From: Rotaria sp. Silwood1
Lineage: Eukaryota > Rotifera > Eurotatoria > Philodinida > Philodinidae
Assembly (NCBI GenBank): GCA_905250075.1
Contig: CAJNOP010000100.1
Span: forward strand, 378,642-442,641
Reading direction: 5' to 3'
Length of the DNA stretch: 64,000 nt
Below are positions 33,793 through 47,165 of the stretch, piece by piece (position 1 is the first letter of the stretch; each line of letters starts with the position of its first letter). Made by a program: the position numbers and the translations under genes. Below the pieces are notes generated by a model. It was not told where the DNA came from and ran no database searches. It saw only the letters and a list, made by a program, of their open reading frames with translations.

Positions 33793-35561
33793 ATGATATC
33801 ATCGTTGGAAGTTTTATCAACCGAAATATTATTTGAAATATTTGATTATTTAACAACATTTGATATATTCTATGCATTGATTAATTTAAATAGACGAATA
33901 AATGATATTGTTGGATTATATTCATTACAATTAGATTTTCAACAAATTTCTCGATCAAAATTTGATTTTATTTGTCGACATATTCAACCTAAACAAGTTA
34001 TTTCAATTTATTTTTCTGATGAATTGATGCCAGATCAAGTTAAACTTTTTAATAAATATTTTTCTAATTTTCATAATCTATTTATTTGTTTAAAAAAAAT
34101 TAAATTTATTAATACATCAACTATTTTATCCAATTTTCCTATTAATGTTTCTTCTCTTTCCATTAAAACCTATTTAAAAACAAATAATACGAATTATTTC
34201 ATCAGAAAAATACTCAATCAACAAGCTCAATATTTAACTTATTTAAAAGTCGACGGATCTTACGTATTTCGATCAATTAATACATCATTTCCATCACTAA
34301 AACATTTAATAATAGATTATTGTACAGTTACAGAATTTCATCAAATTCTTCATTACTTCAAATCTTCATTGACACATTTGAATATTTTTCTTGACAGAGA
34401 AGAAAATTTGACAATACTTAATTTTGAACACTTATCAAATACTCTAATACATTTAACAATAAGTTTTTCTGAAGGTAATGCAATAATTTACTTATATTTT
34501 TATTTTTATTTTTTATTCTTTGCATAGAAATTCTTATGTCATTTGAATTAATAAAAGAATTTATTCAACAATTAGTAAAATTAAAATATTTAACAATACA
34601 AGCAACAGGTACATTAGATTTAATGAATGGTCAATTATGGGAAGAATATTTAATTGAAAGAAAATTAAAAAAATTTAATTTTAAATTTACACTTTCAAAA
34701 AATTTTATTTGTTATCAAGATAAAGATTTTTTACTTCAATCATTTCGTTCATCATTTTGGCTTGAAAAACAACATTGGTATATTGCATGTGAAAAAGGAG
34801 AATTAAAATCTAGTCGTCCAATTATTTATTCTATACCTTATTTTCAACCATCACTTATCTTTTATTCATCAAATAATAATAATAATAATTTATCTTTAAC
34901 GACAACTAACAAAGAAATCATTTCTAAACATATAAATCATCTTATTTTAACATTTCATAAAACAATATCATTAGAAAATTCATTATTTTTTACACATGTT
35001 TATTCATTAACATTATTAACATCAAAGTTATTATCAATTGAAATTCTTCAATTAATTATTAATCTTAAACAAATACGAGAACTTGATATATCATTAATAA
35101 AAAAATTTTCTATTGATGAATTTTATATTCTAATTGATTCTATGATTAATTTAAAAATTATTAAAATGCAATATAATCCATTATTTATTCCACCATTACA
35201 TATTGATTCTTATATATTAATTCCAATAGATGAAGAAACATTTGTTATTAATAATAATAATATTAAACAATTTTCTTATTTATTTTTTCATATTAAAAAT
35301 CTTGAAATAACTGTTCAATCAATAGATATTATTATTCAATTATTGAATCAACTTCATTATTTAGAACAAATTAAAATTTTTTGTTATCAAAATTATTTAT
35401 TAAATATTAAATATAATTGGTTTCAACAAAATATTCCAAAATTGAATAAAATTAATTTTACTTATCGAATAACATCTTCATCTCTTTTTTTATCAATTGG
35501 AAATCGAAAAGTAAGTTCTTTTTCTATGAGAATTAAATTCACTTTCAATAGATTTCATTGA
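33793..35561 (+). CDS. F-box protein, extremely AT-rich
   Basis: Exon 1 is 33793-34474 and exon 2 starts at 34528 after a 53-nt GT..AG intron (GAA split G|AA). Read to the in-frame stop at 35561 it has 571 residues. Residues 5-45 are an F-box (LEVLSTEILFEIFDYLTTFDIFYALINLNRRI). Irregular leucine repeats follow (LTYLKVDGSYVF, LKHLIIDYCTV, LTHLNIFLD), then FWLEKQHWYIACE, which matches FWLDDKRWFVTCA of the F-box gene at 25-26.4 kb. The two are therefore distant paralogues. It is probably an SCF ubiquitin ligase substrate receptor. At 35511 GTAAGT begins a possible 41-nt intron that would move the stop to 35638. Almost all third codon positions are A or T and it has Asn and Ile runs, unlike the 25 kb paralogue. 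Confidence 0.8.
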
Positions 35562-36124
35562 ATTTAAATGATTTTATTGAATTTTATTATTTAACGAACG
35601 AATCTTTTCTTCTTATATGTATAAATGAAAGGATATAATCTCTATAGTTTTGGATTAGTTTTCCAAGTTGAGCAACAGAAGTTATTTTCAGCCGGAAATT
35701 TACGGAGCCGAACACTGGAAATCATTCACCTGAGTTTGATAAATAAATTCATTTTTATATAAAAAGTACTTACAAAAGGATGAGATGTTTTCGTTACAAC
35801 CATGCAACTTTCTCTTAAAACGAGACATGGTTTGGATCAGATTAGATTAGAAAATTTCTTTTTATTATAAAAATCTAAATAAACTTTCGATAAATATCAA
35901 TTTTCTAGGCCAACATACAGAAATTCCATATACCATTTTTTCCACGAAAATTGAGTTTAGTCTCTATGAAGTTTTTTGTGTACTTATTTTATTTGAATAT
36001 CTTGAAACTAGCAGAGTGCTTAGAATTTCCATATAGGATATGTAAGAAAAGTATTTTCCATCTAACTCAATGTCTATTGTCTATATGATAAATTCTTACA
36101 GTAAAACAATATAAAACAAGCTAT

Positions 36125-36162
36125 TAGTCCAATCCTTTAGGAATTAAAATCTGAAACACAAT
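36125..36162 (+). repeat. Short dispersed hairpin motif, copy d
   Basis: TAGTCCAATCCTTTAGGAAT followed by TAAAATCTGAAACACAAT. The CC..GG stem and TAAAAT-TG-AACACA tail match copy a best. Confidence 0.35.
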
Positions 36163-39100
36163 GTAGTTGCTGTTGCTTTATCCTATCAGTTTTAGGACAC
36201 ATCGCTATCAATATGCGATCTATGATCAAGGAGAGACATCACTATAGGAAATCTCTCACGTTTGTTGGAAGGAGTGAAATGGATTCAAATTTCTATGTTT
36301 ATACTTCAACACTTCTTTTAGATCATATCTCACCAAAATTCAATCTTAAATTAACGCACAAATATCTTTGATAGAGTGAAACATGAAGTTAAGAAATAAA
36401 TTATTATTACAGTCGGAAGCTTTTCTTGATGAGCTGCGAAAGTATAAAATTACAAAATAAAATATTGCTAAATTTTTCTTTGTTCGATATCAGTTTAAAT
36501 TATAGATTTAGTTTGAATTCTAATTAACACACAATAGCCAAACCATTGGCATAATCCACTAATGTTCAACATTTCTATTTGTTCAAACTAAAGAGATGAA
36601 GCGAACTTCTTTTTACTTTTTCAAAACATTTTTATCACGGACTAGAATGATTCTAATTAATGTTTAGTTTAATATATTCTCATTTTTTTTCTAGTTTATT
36701 GATGATGAAACAACATTGAAAAATATCAAACATAAAACTGTTAAATGTAGTTGGCACAAATCTTGTTCAGGATGTCAACTTCAATAACGAAACGACTTCT
36801 TTTTTTTGTATAGAATCGATTTTTATTTACTATAATTGATGTAATTATTTATTTTAGAAAGTTTTTTTTTGTTTAACAGAACTATTTTTACAAAAAAAAA
36901 ACATGACATACTGACACGGGATGCTTGTTTAAAAAGATACAAACTTCTAACTTTGACAAAATCTTCATCTGTTCTCAGCTAAAACTCTCCTTTTTCTTGA
37001 AAGAAAAAAGGTCGTAGAACGAAAAGAAAAATTATTTCATCGTTGATTTAAAAAAAAAATAGTATATTAAACATTCGAGTTGATGAAAGACTAGTCGAAA
37101 TGATATTTGTTGTTTGAGATTATATTTGATGTTGAAGGTTGTCTTGGTGAGACTAACAAATATTTAAAAGAGTTCATTTTCGTGAATCTTTCAAGCTGAG
37201 TTAAGTTGATTGTATGGAGTTTTCGAGTCAGATTTATAATATATCAAATAAATAAACAACAAAGTTTCAACGTAAAATTGTCTCTCTAGATAAGACGAAT
37301 GATTCATCGAGTATCTTGAAAATTTCACTGTAAAAAAATTTTATCCGTAAATTCATTGTTTTTTTTTCTCATGCTCTTGACAATCGGCTATTTGTTAAGC
37401 TTTCTTCTCTCAGTAAAAACAGATTTTTATTCATATGAAAATTTCAGGATATTCTTTGAGATAAACTTATAAGTGTATAACCAAGAGTTTCTGGTTCAAA
37501 TGTTTTTGAAAACTTATATCAAGAATTAAATTTTGATCAACGAATTCTTGAAAAGTAATTGATAAAACATGAAAAGCAAGGCTTTTTCGAACATTTTACT
37601 AAACATTAGAATAATTTTGTTGAAGATCTCCATTTCCTTATTCATTAATATAAATTGAAAATAATTTAGTTTGTATTGATGATATTGATTCATGTTGAAG
37701 ATCACGCAGTCAAATTTCATCAGTTAAATGAAATGGTTCTCATTGAATTAAATAATTTGTTAAATGAATTTTCGTTTGTGTTCACTAATAACGTCAATCA
37801 GATGTGACACTGGTTAATCAACATCCGATCCTTTAACAAACATATTTAAATAAAACAAAAAGAAATTTTTTTGTGTGCGATTATTCTTACAATCGAGATT
37901 TTTTTCTTTAAATAATCTTTGATTAATTATTTGTTTATCATATTCTATATAAGTAAAATGATCTGGGAAATCAGGATTATGTAACTTCATGATCAATTTT
38001 CATATATGATGTTCGAATTATTATTTTCTTTTATTTTATAAAAACCTTTAGTAAAATGAAGTTTTGTAAATGTGAAATTCTCGATCAATAAAAAAAAAAA
38101 TAAAAAAGATCTCGATATGAATAATCCTCAAGACTGTTTTCAAATTGATATTTTTTTCTTTTAATAAAAACTTTGTTTTTTGTTTGTTTGTAAAATAAGA
38201 ATAGATATTTCAACAGCTAAACATTATTTACTCGAGATAAACTATTCAATATTGAAGAAGAATAAATCTTTAAATATACATTCTTACATATATATGAGAG
38301 TTAATCAAATACAGTTCGATTTAAATGAGATCATAAGAAAGAGTCTTCATTTATTATATAAGTTACTATTAAGAACGTAAAATCGAATGAAATCACATTA
38401 TAAAATATTTTCTCATTTTCGTGAAAATTTTCACGCAACCATCAATTACTAATCGCACGAGTAATACTCGAAGATAGCGAGCATGAGTTTCTTTTTTTTT
38501 CGAAATATTTTGTATTAAATAAAATCATCTTATATATTGAAATCCGAATTTTTAGTAGACTTATATTTTACCTATTTGAAAGTTAGTTCGACTTGACTTT
38601 GAAGAATCTATAAAGCGAAATCAAATCTAATAGACGAACAAACAATTCTGCTTGATTTCGCCGAATCAAATTGAATCTAAATCGAGATTTTCTTATTTGT
38701 TTTTGTCTCTAGTCCATAATCGTTTGTGATTGCATGACGGAATGTTTTTCATTGACACATGAACAGTATCATTGAAGGTTGTACCTCTCTAAAAGCAATG
38801 AATGGTATTAGGGCATTGATATGTCCCATATATATTATTTTATTTACATGAATGATTTAATCTATTTATGATGATTTTGCCCTACAGAACATCGTTCATA
38901 TGCTTTAAATCATAATAAAAGATTTTATTTCATAAATAGAATTAATACATAGAAATTAAATTCATATCTGTATTCGAATTAATGTAGTACCGGTTAGTTT
39001 TCTCAATTTTTTTTCGATAAATGAAACTAGAAGATTTTTGCTGATTTTTATTGATTTTCGTCGTGTAAATATTTGAGTTGATTAATTTCAACTTGAAATC

Positions 39101-40208
39101 TAAACAGAAGTCATCAATATTGAGATAATGCTTGTCAGTGTCGAATGCATCTATCATGTTCAAGAAGAATAACACATCAATGAAGCAAGTAAACATGATC
39201 TCAACAAATAATTTCCTATTCGAATATGTCAACAGTTTGTCAATGATTATAAAAAAGTGTTGATAATGATCAACTGGTAAGATAATGTTCTATTTGCATG
39301 AATAACGAAAAAATTTCGTATTACTGTTAAAGGATTCTTAGGTGATAGTCTGATAGATATCGAAACAAACGTATATCTATATAGGAAAATAAATTGAAAA
39401 ATCTTAATTCGATTTCAAAATCATATATTATCGTATTTGATTATTTCATTCATGTCTAATAATAGCTGATCAATAGAAACTTTTTCAAGTGAAGATAGTT
39501 AGTTCTATTAATTGTTTTAAACGCAACTAAAATTTAATAGGTATACGAGTTTTCAGCACATTAAATAATAACTTCAAACAATAAGCATGAAATTTGTCTG
39601 CTGTTGTCCATAAATAATGTCGTTATTAAGGAAAACTAGTCACATATATTGTTCTCAATGACTTGTTGGTATGTAGTAGATAAAAATTTTTTATGTGTTT
39701 ATTAGTGTTGATGTCTATCAAATGTTATCAGGTAAATAAACGATTTTCGTATTTTATGGATTTGATTTGAATTTTATAAATGAACTACTGTTGAAAAAAA
39801 GAATTTGCTTATCAATTTAAATACAATTGAAGAAGTAGCGTGTGACTGATCTTATAGATCAGTATAGAGTTTCTCCTTTATTCTCCAAACGGACATTTGT
39901 ATATATGTGAATAAGTTAGAGAAGAAATACAAACGACAAGAGAGAATGTCTGAACCATACCAGAAGAAAAGAACGTTGCTAAATTATCTAAAGGTAAAGC
40001 AAAAAAAAATACATATATGTATAACGCATTTGCCACCTGTGCTATAAAGTAAAAACGAAGGTCGAAAGGAGACAATATTCAACATAAATGAATCATTCTA
40101 TTTAAAAAAAAGAAAGAGAGAGAAAGAAATATGCTTACTACAGTATAGTACTATTCAGCGTAGTATATCTTTTTTTATTTGTTCTGCAATGATATGTCTT
40201 GATAAATG

Positions 40209-40259
40209 GTGTAGGTGTGGTTGAAAGTATTTTCTTCATTCACACTTATATCCACACCT
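40209..40259. repeat. G-rich/C-rich hairpin, short copy
   Basis: GGTGTAGGTGTGGTTGAAAG, centre TATTTTCTTC, then ATTCACACTTATATCCACAC. The arms are imperfect complements. Confidence 0.5.
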
Positions 40260-41481
40260 AAACGCATAACCTCAACATGTCAACTATATTAGTATTTAAT
40301 CAATGAAATTGAAAATTTTCGTATATATTTTAGAGATCATTATGATCATAATGTTGAACATATTTCAGTTCCAGATCTTAAACTTTGACTATGAGAAAGG
40401 AGTTGAATTAATAAATTTCTTCAATTAAAAAGAAGTAGATAAACTCAATAAAAAGAATTTATTTTGTGATGTTTAATCATAAGAAGACAAATAAGATATT
40501 CTTTAAATACATTAATTAATCAAGAAAATTATATAAAAATGATTATTGATAAATATTCTAATTCAATGAACCAATAGACAAGAATATTTTCTAAATAAAA
40601 ATAAATTCAATTCAATGAAAAATTTTTTTTTCTTAAAATTATCTTCTGTACAATTGTTAGAAATAATCAATTCTACTTATTATATTTATCTGATTTAAAT
40701 AGATGTTTACGCTCAATAATTCGATAGAATTTCGTGAAAGTACATTTTTTACGAAAAAAAAAAATCAGTCGAATTTTTGTGGTTTCTCTTTTTTCGTTTT
40801 GTTTATATAGCCTAACAAATGAAATTAAATCTGCTCAACAACATTACAAACAAGATTTAGAATGTTCTAGAACATATAATAATCTTTCTTAAAACTAAAA
40901 TCATTTTAATAGTTATGCATGGATTAGGCACAGTTCTTTTGTGATAAAGATAAAAATCATAATCATCGTTCGAAAATAAAAATTATCTTTAACAGATTGT
41001 ACACATTGACGATTTTGCTATCCATTAAATTAATCTAATTAAAATATTTGAATTCAACATCAAACTCGCAAAAAAGCTTTATTGACAATCTTTTTCTTAA
41101 ATTATTTTTTGTATTAATCAAGAAAATAATATCATATTATAATAATCTTACTTATTTTAGAATTTTTCTTATTCTTTTGACCCATTTTTTGCTTTTTTTT
41201 TAAAGTAACTAAATAATTATCTATTGTACAGTTCAAGGTAATTTGAGATAATAAGTATAAATATCAATGATGATTAAACAATAAAAAAAGAACAGTAGAT
41301 AAGACAAATTCTTTGAATACCAAAAAATAAAACAAAAAAAAAATAATCTATATAAATATCATGTATATTGTCTAGTCTTTATTAAAATAATATATCGATC
41401 ACACGGTAAAAAAAATGTAAAATATGCATAAATGATAATATTCGTTTCGGTTGATTAAAAATGCAGGCGTCATAGGTAACC

Positions 41482-41489
41482 TATATATA
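41482..41489 (+). promoter_or_regulatory. TATA box of the EF-hand gene
   Basis: TATATATA lies 63 nt before the ATG at 41552, the same spacing class as in the VWA gene. Confidence 0.45.
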
Positions 41490-41551
41490 CAGTGAAGATT
41501 TTCTTTGATGAGAAAGCAATTGATATCAAACATTTATACATAAGAAACAAA

Positions 41552-42046
41552 ATGGATGAACAACAAAGAATCGAAAGTGAATTTAATCGTGCTGATTTAA
41601 ATCATGATGGAACAATTGATGAATTAGAATTTCGACAATTTCTTGGACCAATTATTGATGAAAGAAGATTATCTGGAAATATTAATTATCGAGATCTTCA
41701 ACATAATGTAAGTTTTTCATTCTCTTATTTAAATAATCTCTCATAGATATAATTATAGCTTCAATCATCAAATGTAAGTCAAACAATCATATATCCAGTT
41801 GGCGTTGATGTAGCTTTTGCCGGTTTTACATCAAATCCAATAAATTATGAAAAGTTTTCAGGAGGTATTTACCAACCAGAAGCTCATATATATGGAGTTG
41901 GTCCTGATGTTGGTATTGGTGCACCAAATGTTGCTAGAAAAAGTAATCAATATGATCCAGCTGGTGCTATGTTTGATTATGCTGATCTTAATCGTGATGG
42001 AAGAATCGATAGATCAGAATTTGGTATATTTATGCGTTCAATGTAA
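41552..42046 (+). CDS. EF-hand calcium-binding protein
   Basis: Exons 41552-41707 and 41759-42046 with a 51-nt GT..AG intron in phase 0 give 147 residues. There are two canonical EF-hand loops: D-L-N-H-D-G-T-I-D-E-L-E near the N-terminus (about residues 15-26) and D-L-N-R-D-G-R-I-D-R-S-E near the C-terminus, each with Asp/Asn at the Ca2+ positions, Gly at 6, Ile at 8 and Glu at 12. The roughly 85 residues between them are Gly/Pro/Asn-rich, with no helical pairing partner. The two hands are therefore far apart rather than forming one compact lobe. The protein is probably cytosolic. The ATG at 41552 is preferred to an in-frame upstream ATG at 41492 because it lies at the expected distance from the TATA box and directly precedes DEQQRIESEF, a typical start. 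AATAAA occurs near 42176. Confidence 0.85.
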
Positions 42047-43204
42047 ATGTGTTTTTTTTCTAATTAATTTTCTGCACTTGATTTTATTTTTATCAAATTC
42101 CTTGGATTCGCATTTTTTGTTTCTTTTAGTTAGCTTCTACGTATTTTTATTAAAAGTGAAAAATATTCACTTATGAAATAAAATTCAAACATCTATGTTT
42201 CATATTCATACATTGATTTTTTTTTTTCAAAATAAGAAAATGAACATTCTCTTATGACTAACAATTGAATATATACATTAAAATTTCTGAAAATCAATAC
42301 AATATAATCAGATATAACGACAATTATTTCAATGTTGTTCTAATGATGAACTATAGATCATTAATTGACAATTCGCTGCAATAAATACAATAATCGAACA
42401 TTGAACAACCTTGAGTTGTCAATATTCAGAAGGTTAAATAAAGTCAATAAATATATCAATGAAGCAATAGATCAATAATGACAGATAGAAGGTTTAGTTT
42501 TATTATGAATAAACAAAAGCTTGTTTTTTCTTCACAAAATAGTCTCGATTAGGTTTAAACGTATTTTGTATTTTGTTTCAAATATATAATCGTTTAAATA
42601 AATTGTACTTGAAGATCACATCACATAAATACATATTAGTTAATTATGTCAGCTTTGATTCTTTTTCTATTAAACGATAAATTCTCCCGAACTTTTTAAT
42701 CAAGTACTTGAACTTTCTTTAAATTCTATTCAAATATTTGTCAATGTAATAAAAATCGATGACAACCAGTGGTTTTTATCAAAACCTTCAGTTACCCCAC
42801 AGCCAACTATGGTTAGTCGGCGATTTTGTTCAGTTATTTTAAATCATGAAAATTTATAAAACAATCAATGACAAACCCACTCATGATACCGAAAGTTTAA
42901 CAGCTACTATAAAAAAGGATTTATTAGATCTCTTCTTGCTATATACACATAGCTTTTGTAGTTAATATAGATAAATATTTAGAGGATAAAATAGAGATCA
43001 AAAATATTTTTTTTCCTTGTGTCACAAGGTTATTTTTTTGCCTCTTCATTCTATACTCTCTTTTTCTTTCCAACCATAGATTATATGCTGCACTATGCAT
43101 ATGACTAAGTAGCATAAAATTCATTTCATGTTTTACTTACATTCATATGCAGATCGGTAAAGGCTGTAGAATGATTTTCGGACTTTTAAAGAGAGTTGCT
43201 CATC
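42047..43204. other. Intergenic DNA, nothing recognised
   Basis: AT-rich sequence with only short frames. A CAGTTACCCCACAGCCAACT stretch near 42790 stands out in base composition, but I could not assign it. Confidence 0.4.
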
Positions 43205-43712
43205 GACTTACTAGAAAATTACTCTAAGTAATAAAGCGTTTTTTGAGTTCAAACTCTATGCATAAGACAAATCTAGTGAAGTATGAAAAATCCCAAAAAT
43301 GATAAGAGCACATAAGCCTTTCCTATAGCGTGATAGTCATTTTACTGGAATTTAAGCCTATAGTGCGGGATATACTAATAAATTGAATGACAGTATTTCG
43401 TTCTAAAATTTTCAGCTAAAAGCAATGCTTTCTTCACGAGATATTAGCATTTCTTTGAGCTGGAAATTTCAGAGCATTCTAATTACAAGTAGCAATATCG
43501 TCGGGCAAAATACCAGGCCGAAATGATGTCATTTAATTGGTTAGTGTCTATCATGCTATAGGCTTAAATTTCAGTAAAATGACTATAACTTCGTACGGAA
43601 GACTTATGTGCTCTTATCCTTTTTGGATTTTTCATACCTCACTGAGTCTACCTTATGCATACAGTTCGACCTAAAAAATGATTAATAACTTGAGATACTT
43701 TCCTGATAAGTC
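43205..43712. mobile_element. Foldback element, diverged arms
   Basis: The left arm (about 43205-43400) and right arm (about 43540-43712) are reverse complements with moderate divergence. Matching pairs are GATAAGAGCACATAAG/CTTATGTGCTCTTATC, TAAGCCTATAG/CTATAGGCTTA and GACTTA/TAAGTC at the tips. The loop is about 140 nt. It is non-coding, and older than the elements at 8.4 and 14.1 kb judging by its mismatches. Confidence 0.75.
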
Positions 43713-44499
43713 ATATCGTAACAAAATTCAATTCTAATTTTGAATAAACGATTTTTCCTGTCGACTATATTTAAGCCAAAAAGATCAAATATAGAAGATT
43801 TAGATCAGTTGTCTGAATAAAAGATTATCTTTCAATATTTTATGTTGATACATTCTTTTCTATGTTCCATTAAAATTTCTTTTACAATTTGAAGCATTAT
43901 TATCAATGTTCTATGCCAATAGAAATTCATGAGCAATTATCACGATTCTTCTCTTTTAACATATAAGATTATTCATATATTTTTAAGAATCATACTTAGT
44001 TTTTACTATTAATAAGAGTTGATAACTGATTTTTATTTGTTTATTATACTTGTATTGTAAAATGTTTGACAACAGTCTTAAGAACTTGTTGTATACATGT
44101 TTATTAAAACCAAAAAGAAAGGACGAATCATATAAACATGACTCTAAATTGATTAGAAGATTATTCTACTTTACCATAATATCACAGTTGCTCATAACAA
44201 AGTACAACAGAATTATATATCATATTTTCGTTTGTAAATAAAAAAACATATAAATGAAAATTTCACCAATAATATATCATTGCATATCAAATAAATTACA
44301 CCAAAGTAAAGAAGATACAACAAAAATTCTAGAAAAAAAATACATATGCATATTATGTAAATTTGTGCTCAATAACAAATAATATATTTCGTTTTATTTT
44401 TTTTTCTATTCTATTGGTGTCAATACTTTTTTGTTAGATTATAACATCCGATTAGTGTGCTCGATTAAATTATAAATATTTAATACACCCAGGTCAAGA

Positions 44500-45990
44500 T
44501 GGATGTTACGTAAACGGTAGTAAACCAATAAAAAACGGTGACTATACAGAGTCCTGACGATTTTCGTAAACGGAAATCAGTTTACATTGTAAATACAGAT
44601 ACATTACGAGCCGTTTTACAGCACAACTTCCTTAGAAGTGTATACGGCCTGAAAACGAAAAGCGTTTACGCACTGTTTCGAGCCGTCTTTTTCTGTCATT
44701 TTAAGTTCGTCGATCGATGTAACTCCGACAGCACATACCTATGAGCAAGATCAATTCATAGAAGCCCCAATAATTTTTCTTGACATTAAAAATAGAGATA
44801 CTAATCAAAGCTCAAATAAAAATTCTATAGGGCATAGGCGTGTTAGTTTCAATTTAATTTATTTTCAATTTTAAGTTCACGAAGATTTTAATTTAATTAT
44901 TTATTTTATATTTCACTTTTAAAATTCAAATTCATTTTATACTTTTTTTCTAAAATTAAATTTATTATGTATCTAAATTGCTTAAAGTTCACATTCAATT
45001 CAATTCATTCTACATTCTTTTTTATTAAATCAAAATTCATTTTATGGTACATTTTTTAATTCGAAATTTATTATAGATATAAATTTCTGAAATTTTATTT
45101 CATTTCATAATTTTTTACAATCAAAATTTATTTCGGATATCTTTTTTTTTGTTCTCAGAATTTATTACATTTTTTTGAACTATAATTCACTATATATTTT
45201 ATTTTTCTTAAACTAATTTTTTTCATTTAAATTTGCTAAAATTTAAACTCAAATTCATTCTACATTTTATTTTTTCAATGAAAATTTATATGAAAAATTT
45301 ACATTATATTATATTTCTTTTGTTTGAAATTTATATTTACTTTATGCTTTATGACTTAAAATTAAAATTCATTGTATATTTAATTTATTTTTAAATTGAA
45401 TGTTCTTATGTAGATTTGCTAAAATTAAAATTCGCTTTATATTCCACTTTTAAAATGAAAATTTATTTTATATTCCATTTTTTAGTTCAATATTTATTGT
45501 AAATTTAAATATCCCGAATTTAATATCATTTCGATATTAAACTTTCTTAAAATCAAATTTTTTTTGAACTTAAATTTCATAAAATTTTAATTAATTAATT
45601 TTTGTATATTTACGTTTATGATAAATTTAAATTTCTAAAAGTTTATTTTCGAATGGATTAATTTTTTGGAGCTGTAAATGAGAACATGAACTCCAGGTTG
45701 CATTTAGTAATAAAATCAATGCTCGAAGGATCGTAATAAAACAGCCGTAAACGAGTACAATTAGGTATATTAACGGTCGTTAACGTTGAGAATACGATGG
45801 AATACACATGATGGTATTTCACCCGTAAAGTTTTAGAAAACGGCCAAATACGATCAGTTTACAGTACGGGTACAATACAGGGCGAATTTCTGCGCTAGAT
45901 AATACGGTTCAATATGGATCGAAAACGAAACTTATTGCATCCGTGTATCTCCGTAAATGCCCCGTTTTTTACAAAATTTTCGGTCCGTTA
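44500..45990. repeat. CGTAAACGG-rich blocks flanking an AT-only repeat
   Basis: The left block (44500-44750) and right block (45715-45990) are dense in CGTAAACGG, CCGTTTTAC and TTTACG motifs. Between them (44850-45660) lies almost pure A/T DNA made of degenerate AAAATTCATTTTATATT-like units with an irregular period of roughly 35-45 nt. The symmetric arrangement suggests one inserted element with subterminal motif clusters, but no clean TIR or target duplication was found. A related block is at 60961-61130. Confidence 0.5.
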
Positions 45991-46020
45991 TCGGATCGTT
46001 TTGATCGACTTGGGGCACTT

Positions 46021-47165
46021 TTATTCATATGTAAGTTTTATATTACGAAAATATTCAATTCCAAAATACTGTATATTTCTTATATTTCCACCAAATTTTG
46101 GATTCTCTTTAGTGATATCTTCTAATTTTGTTAATATATCACTTGTAAATAAAGAAGTATTTGCTGATGATGACCATGTATTTTTATCAAATATTAATTG
46201 GCAACAACTATCATCATACAAAAAATTATATTTTATTGTACTAAAAACTTGCTTTTCAAACAAATATCCATCTTCTAAAGATTCTACTCGATGAGATATA
46301 CCATATGAAAGATCATTAAAATATGATCGTGCAAATACATAAAAAAACAAATTCATGTATTAAATTTACAACTAGTCTTGTATACATGGTTATCTTTGAC
46401 CAATTAGGTTCAGGTAGTTTGTTTTTATCTTGATAAATGACATAATTTAATCCAGCTAAACCAAGTACAGATAAGTGAACATCATATACATTTAATTTAT
46501 TTCTAATTATGTTTAAGTGTTTAATTCAATAATCTTCGTTTATATTCATATTACACTTCTCATTACATATTAGTAACAATAAAGTTTGAAAACGTTTGGA
46601 ATTCATAATAATATTTTTAAAATATTCTACATGAAAATCATTCGTTATATTATTAATATAAATAAAATTATTATTTCTATATTTAACCATGTCATGATAA
46701 ATAATAGTATGTAAACGAATATATGATCGTAAATCATATTTATTTATAATATCTTCTATTTGTTCATTATCAACAAACGAACATAAATAACGAAATAATG
46801 ATAATAATTCAATTCAATTTACATTTTGTTCAAATAATAGTTCGTTATTATTTTCATATTTTAAAAGAGATATTTTTAATGTTGTTATAAATACATGAAC
46901 AATTTCTTTTATTACTTGCATTTCATCAATTATATGATTGTGATTATAATAAAAACTTATAATTTTTCCCACTATCCATTGTAATAGACGATCGATATTT
47001 TGTAACGATATTTCTTTTATATGGTAAAAATATGTTACCATTTATTAACATTATATTAGAGCTTGCGCATTGTAATTCAATATCTATAGTTTCATCATGT
47101 GATTTAATTTTTGAAATTATATGCTCTTCATTATAAATATATTTTAACAAAGTATTAAAATCCAT
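46021..47165 (-). pseudogene. Decayed protein-coding gene of unknown function
   Basis: Read on the minus strand from 47165, protein-like sequence continues through several breaks. The first frame (MDFNTLLKYIYNEEHII...) is lost near 47040 and continues in a second frame (IDRLLQWIVGKIISFYYN...). That frame has stops near 46814 and 46530 yet stays protein-like beyond them (LNVYDVHLSVLGLAGLNYVI, LPEPNWSKITMYTRLVVNLI). It then shifts near 46350 into FARSYFNDLSYGISHRVESL...FGGNIRNIQYFGIEYF. At least two frameshifts and two stops make it a pseudogene. Codons are A/T-biased as in the intact genes. It abuts the CGTAAACGG repeat block. The family was not recognised. Confidence 0.68.

Larger units (their letters stand above)
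35640..41460. other. Gene-poor, AT-rich region
   Basis: About 5.8 kb without a supported gene. A stretch at about 36694-36786, after a TTTTTTTCTAG acceptor, is open and contains C-x(5)-C-x2-C, which could be a stray terminal exon. A copy of the short hairpin motif (36125) and one weak G/C hairpin (40209) occur. The rest is AT-rich with A/T homopolymers. Confidence 0.45.

Noticed and set aside
36694..36786. Possible terminal exon with C-x5-C-x2-C after a TTTTTTTCTAG acceptor
   Set aside because: No upstream exon with matching phase could be identified within 1 kb.
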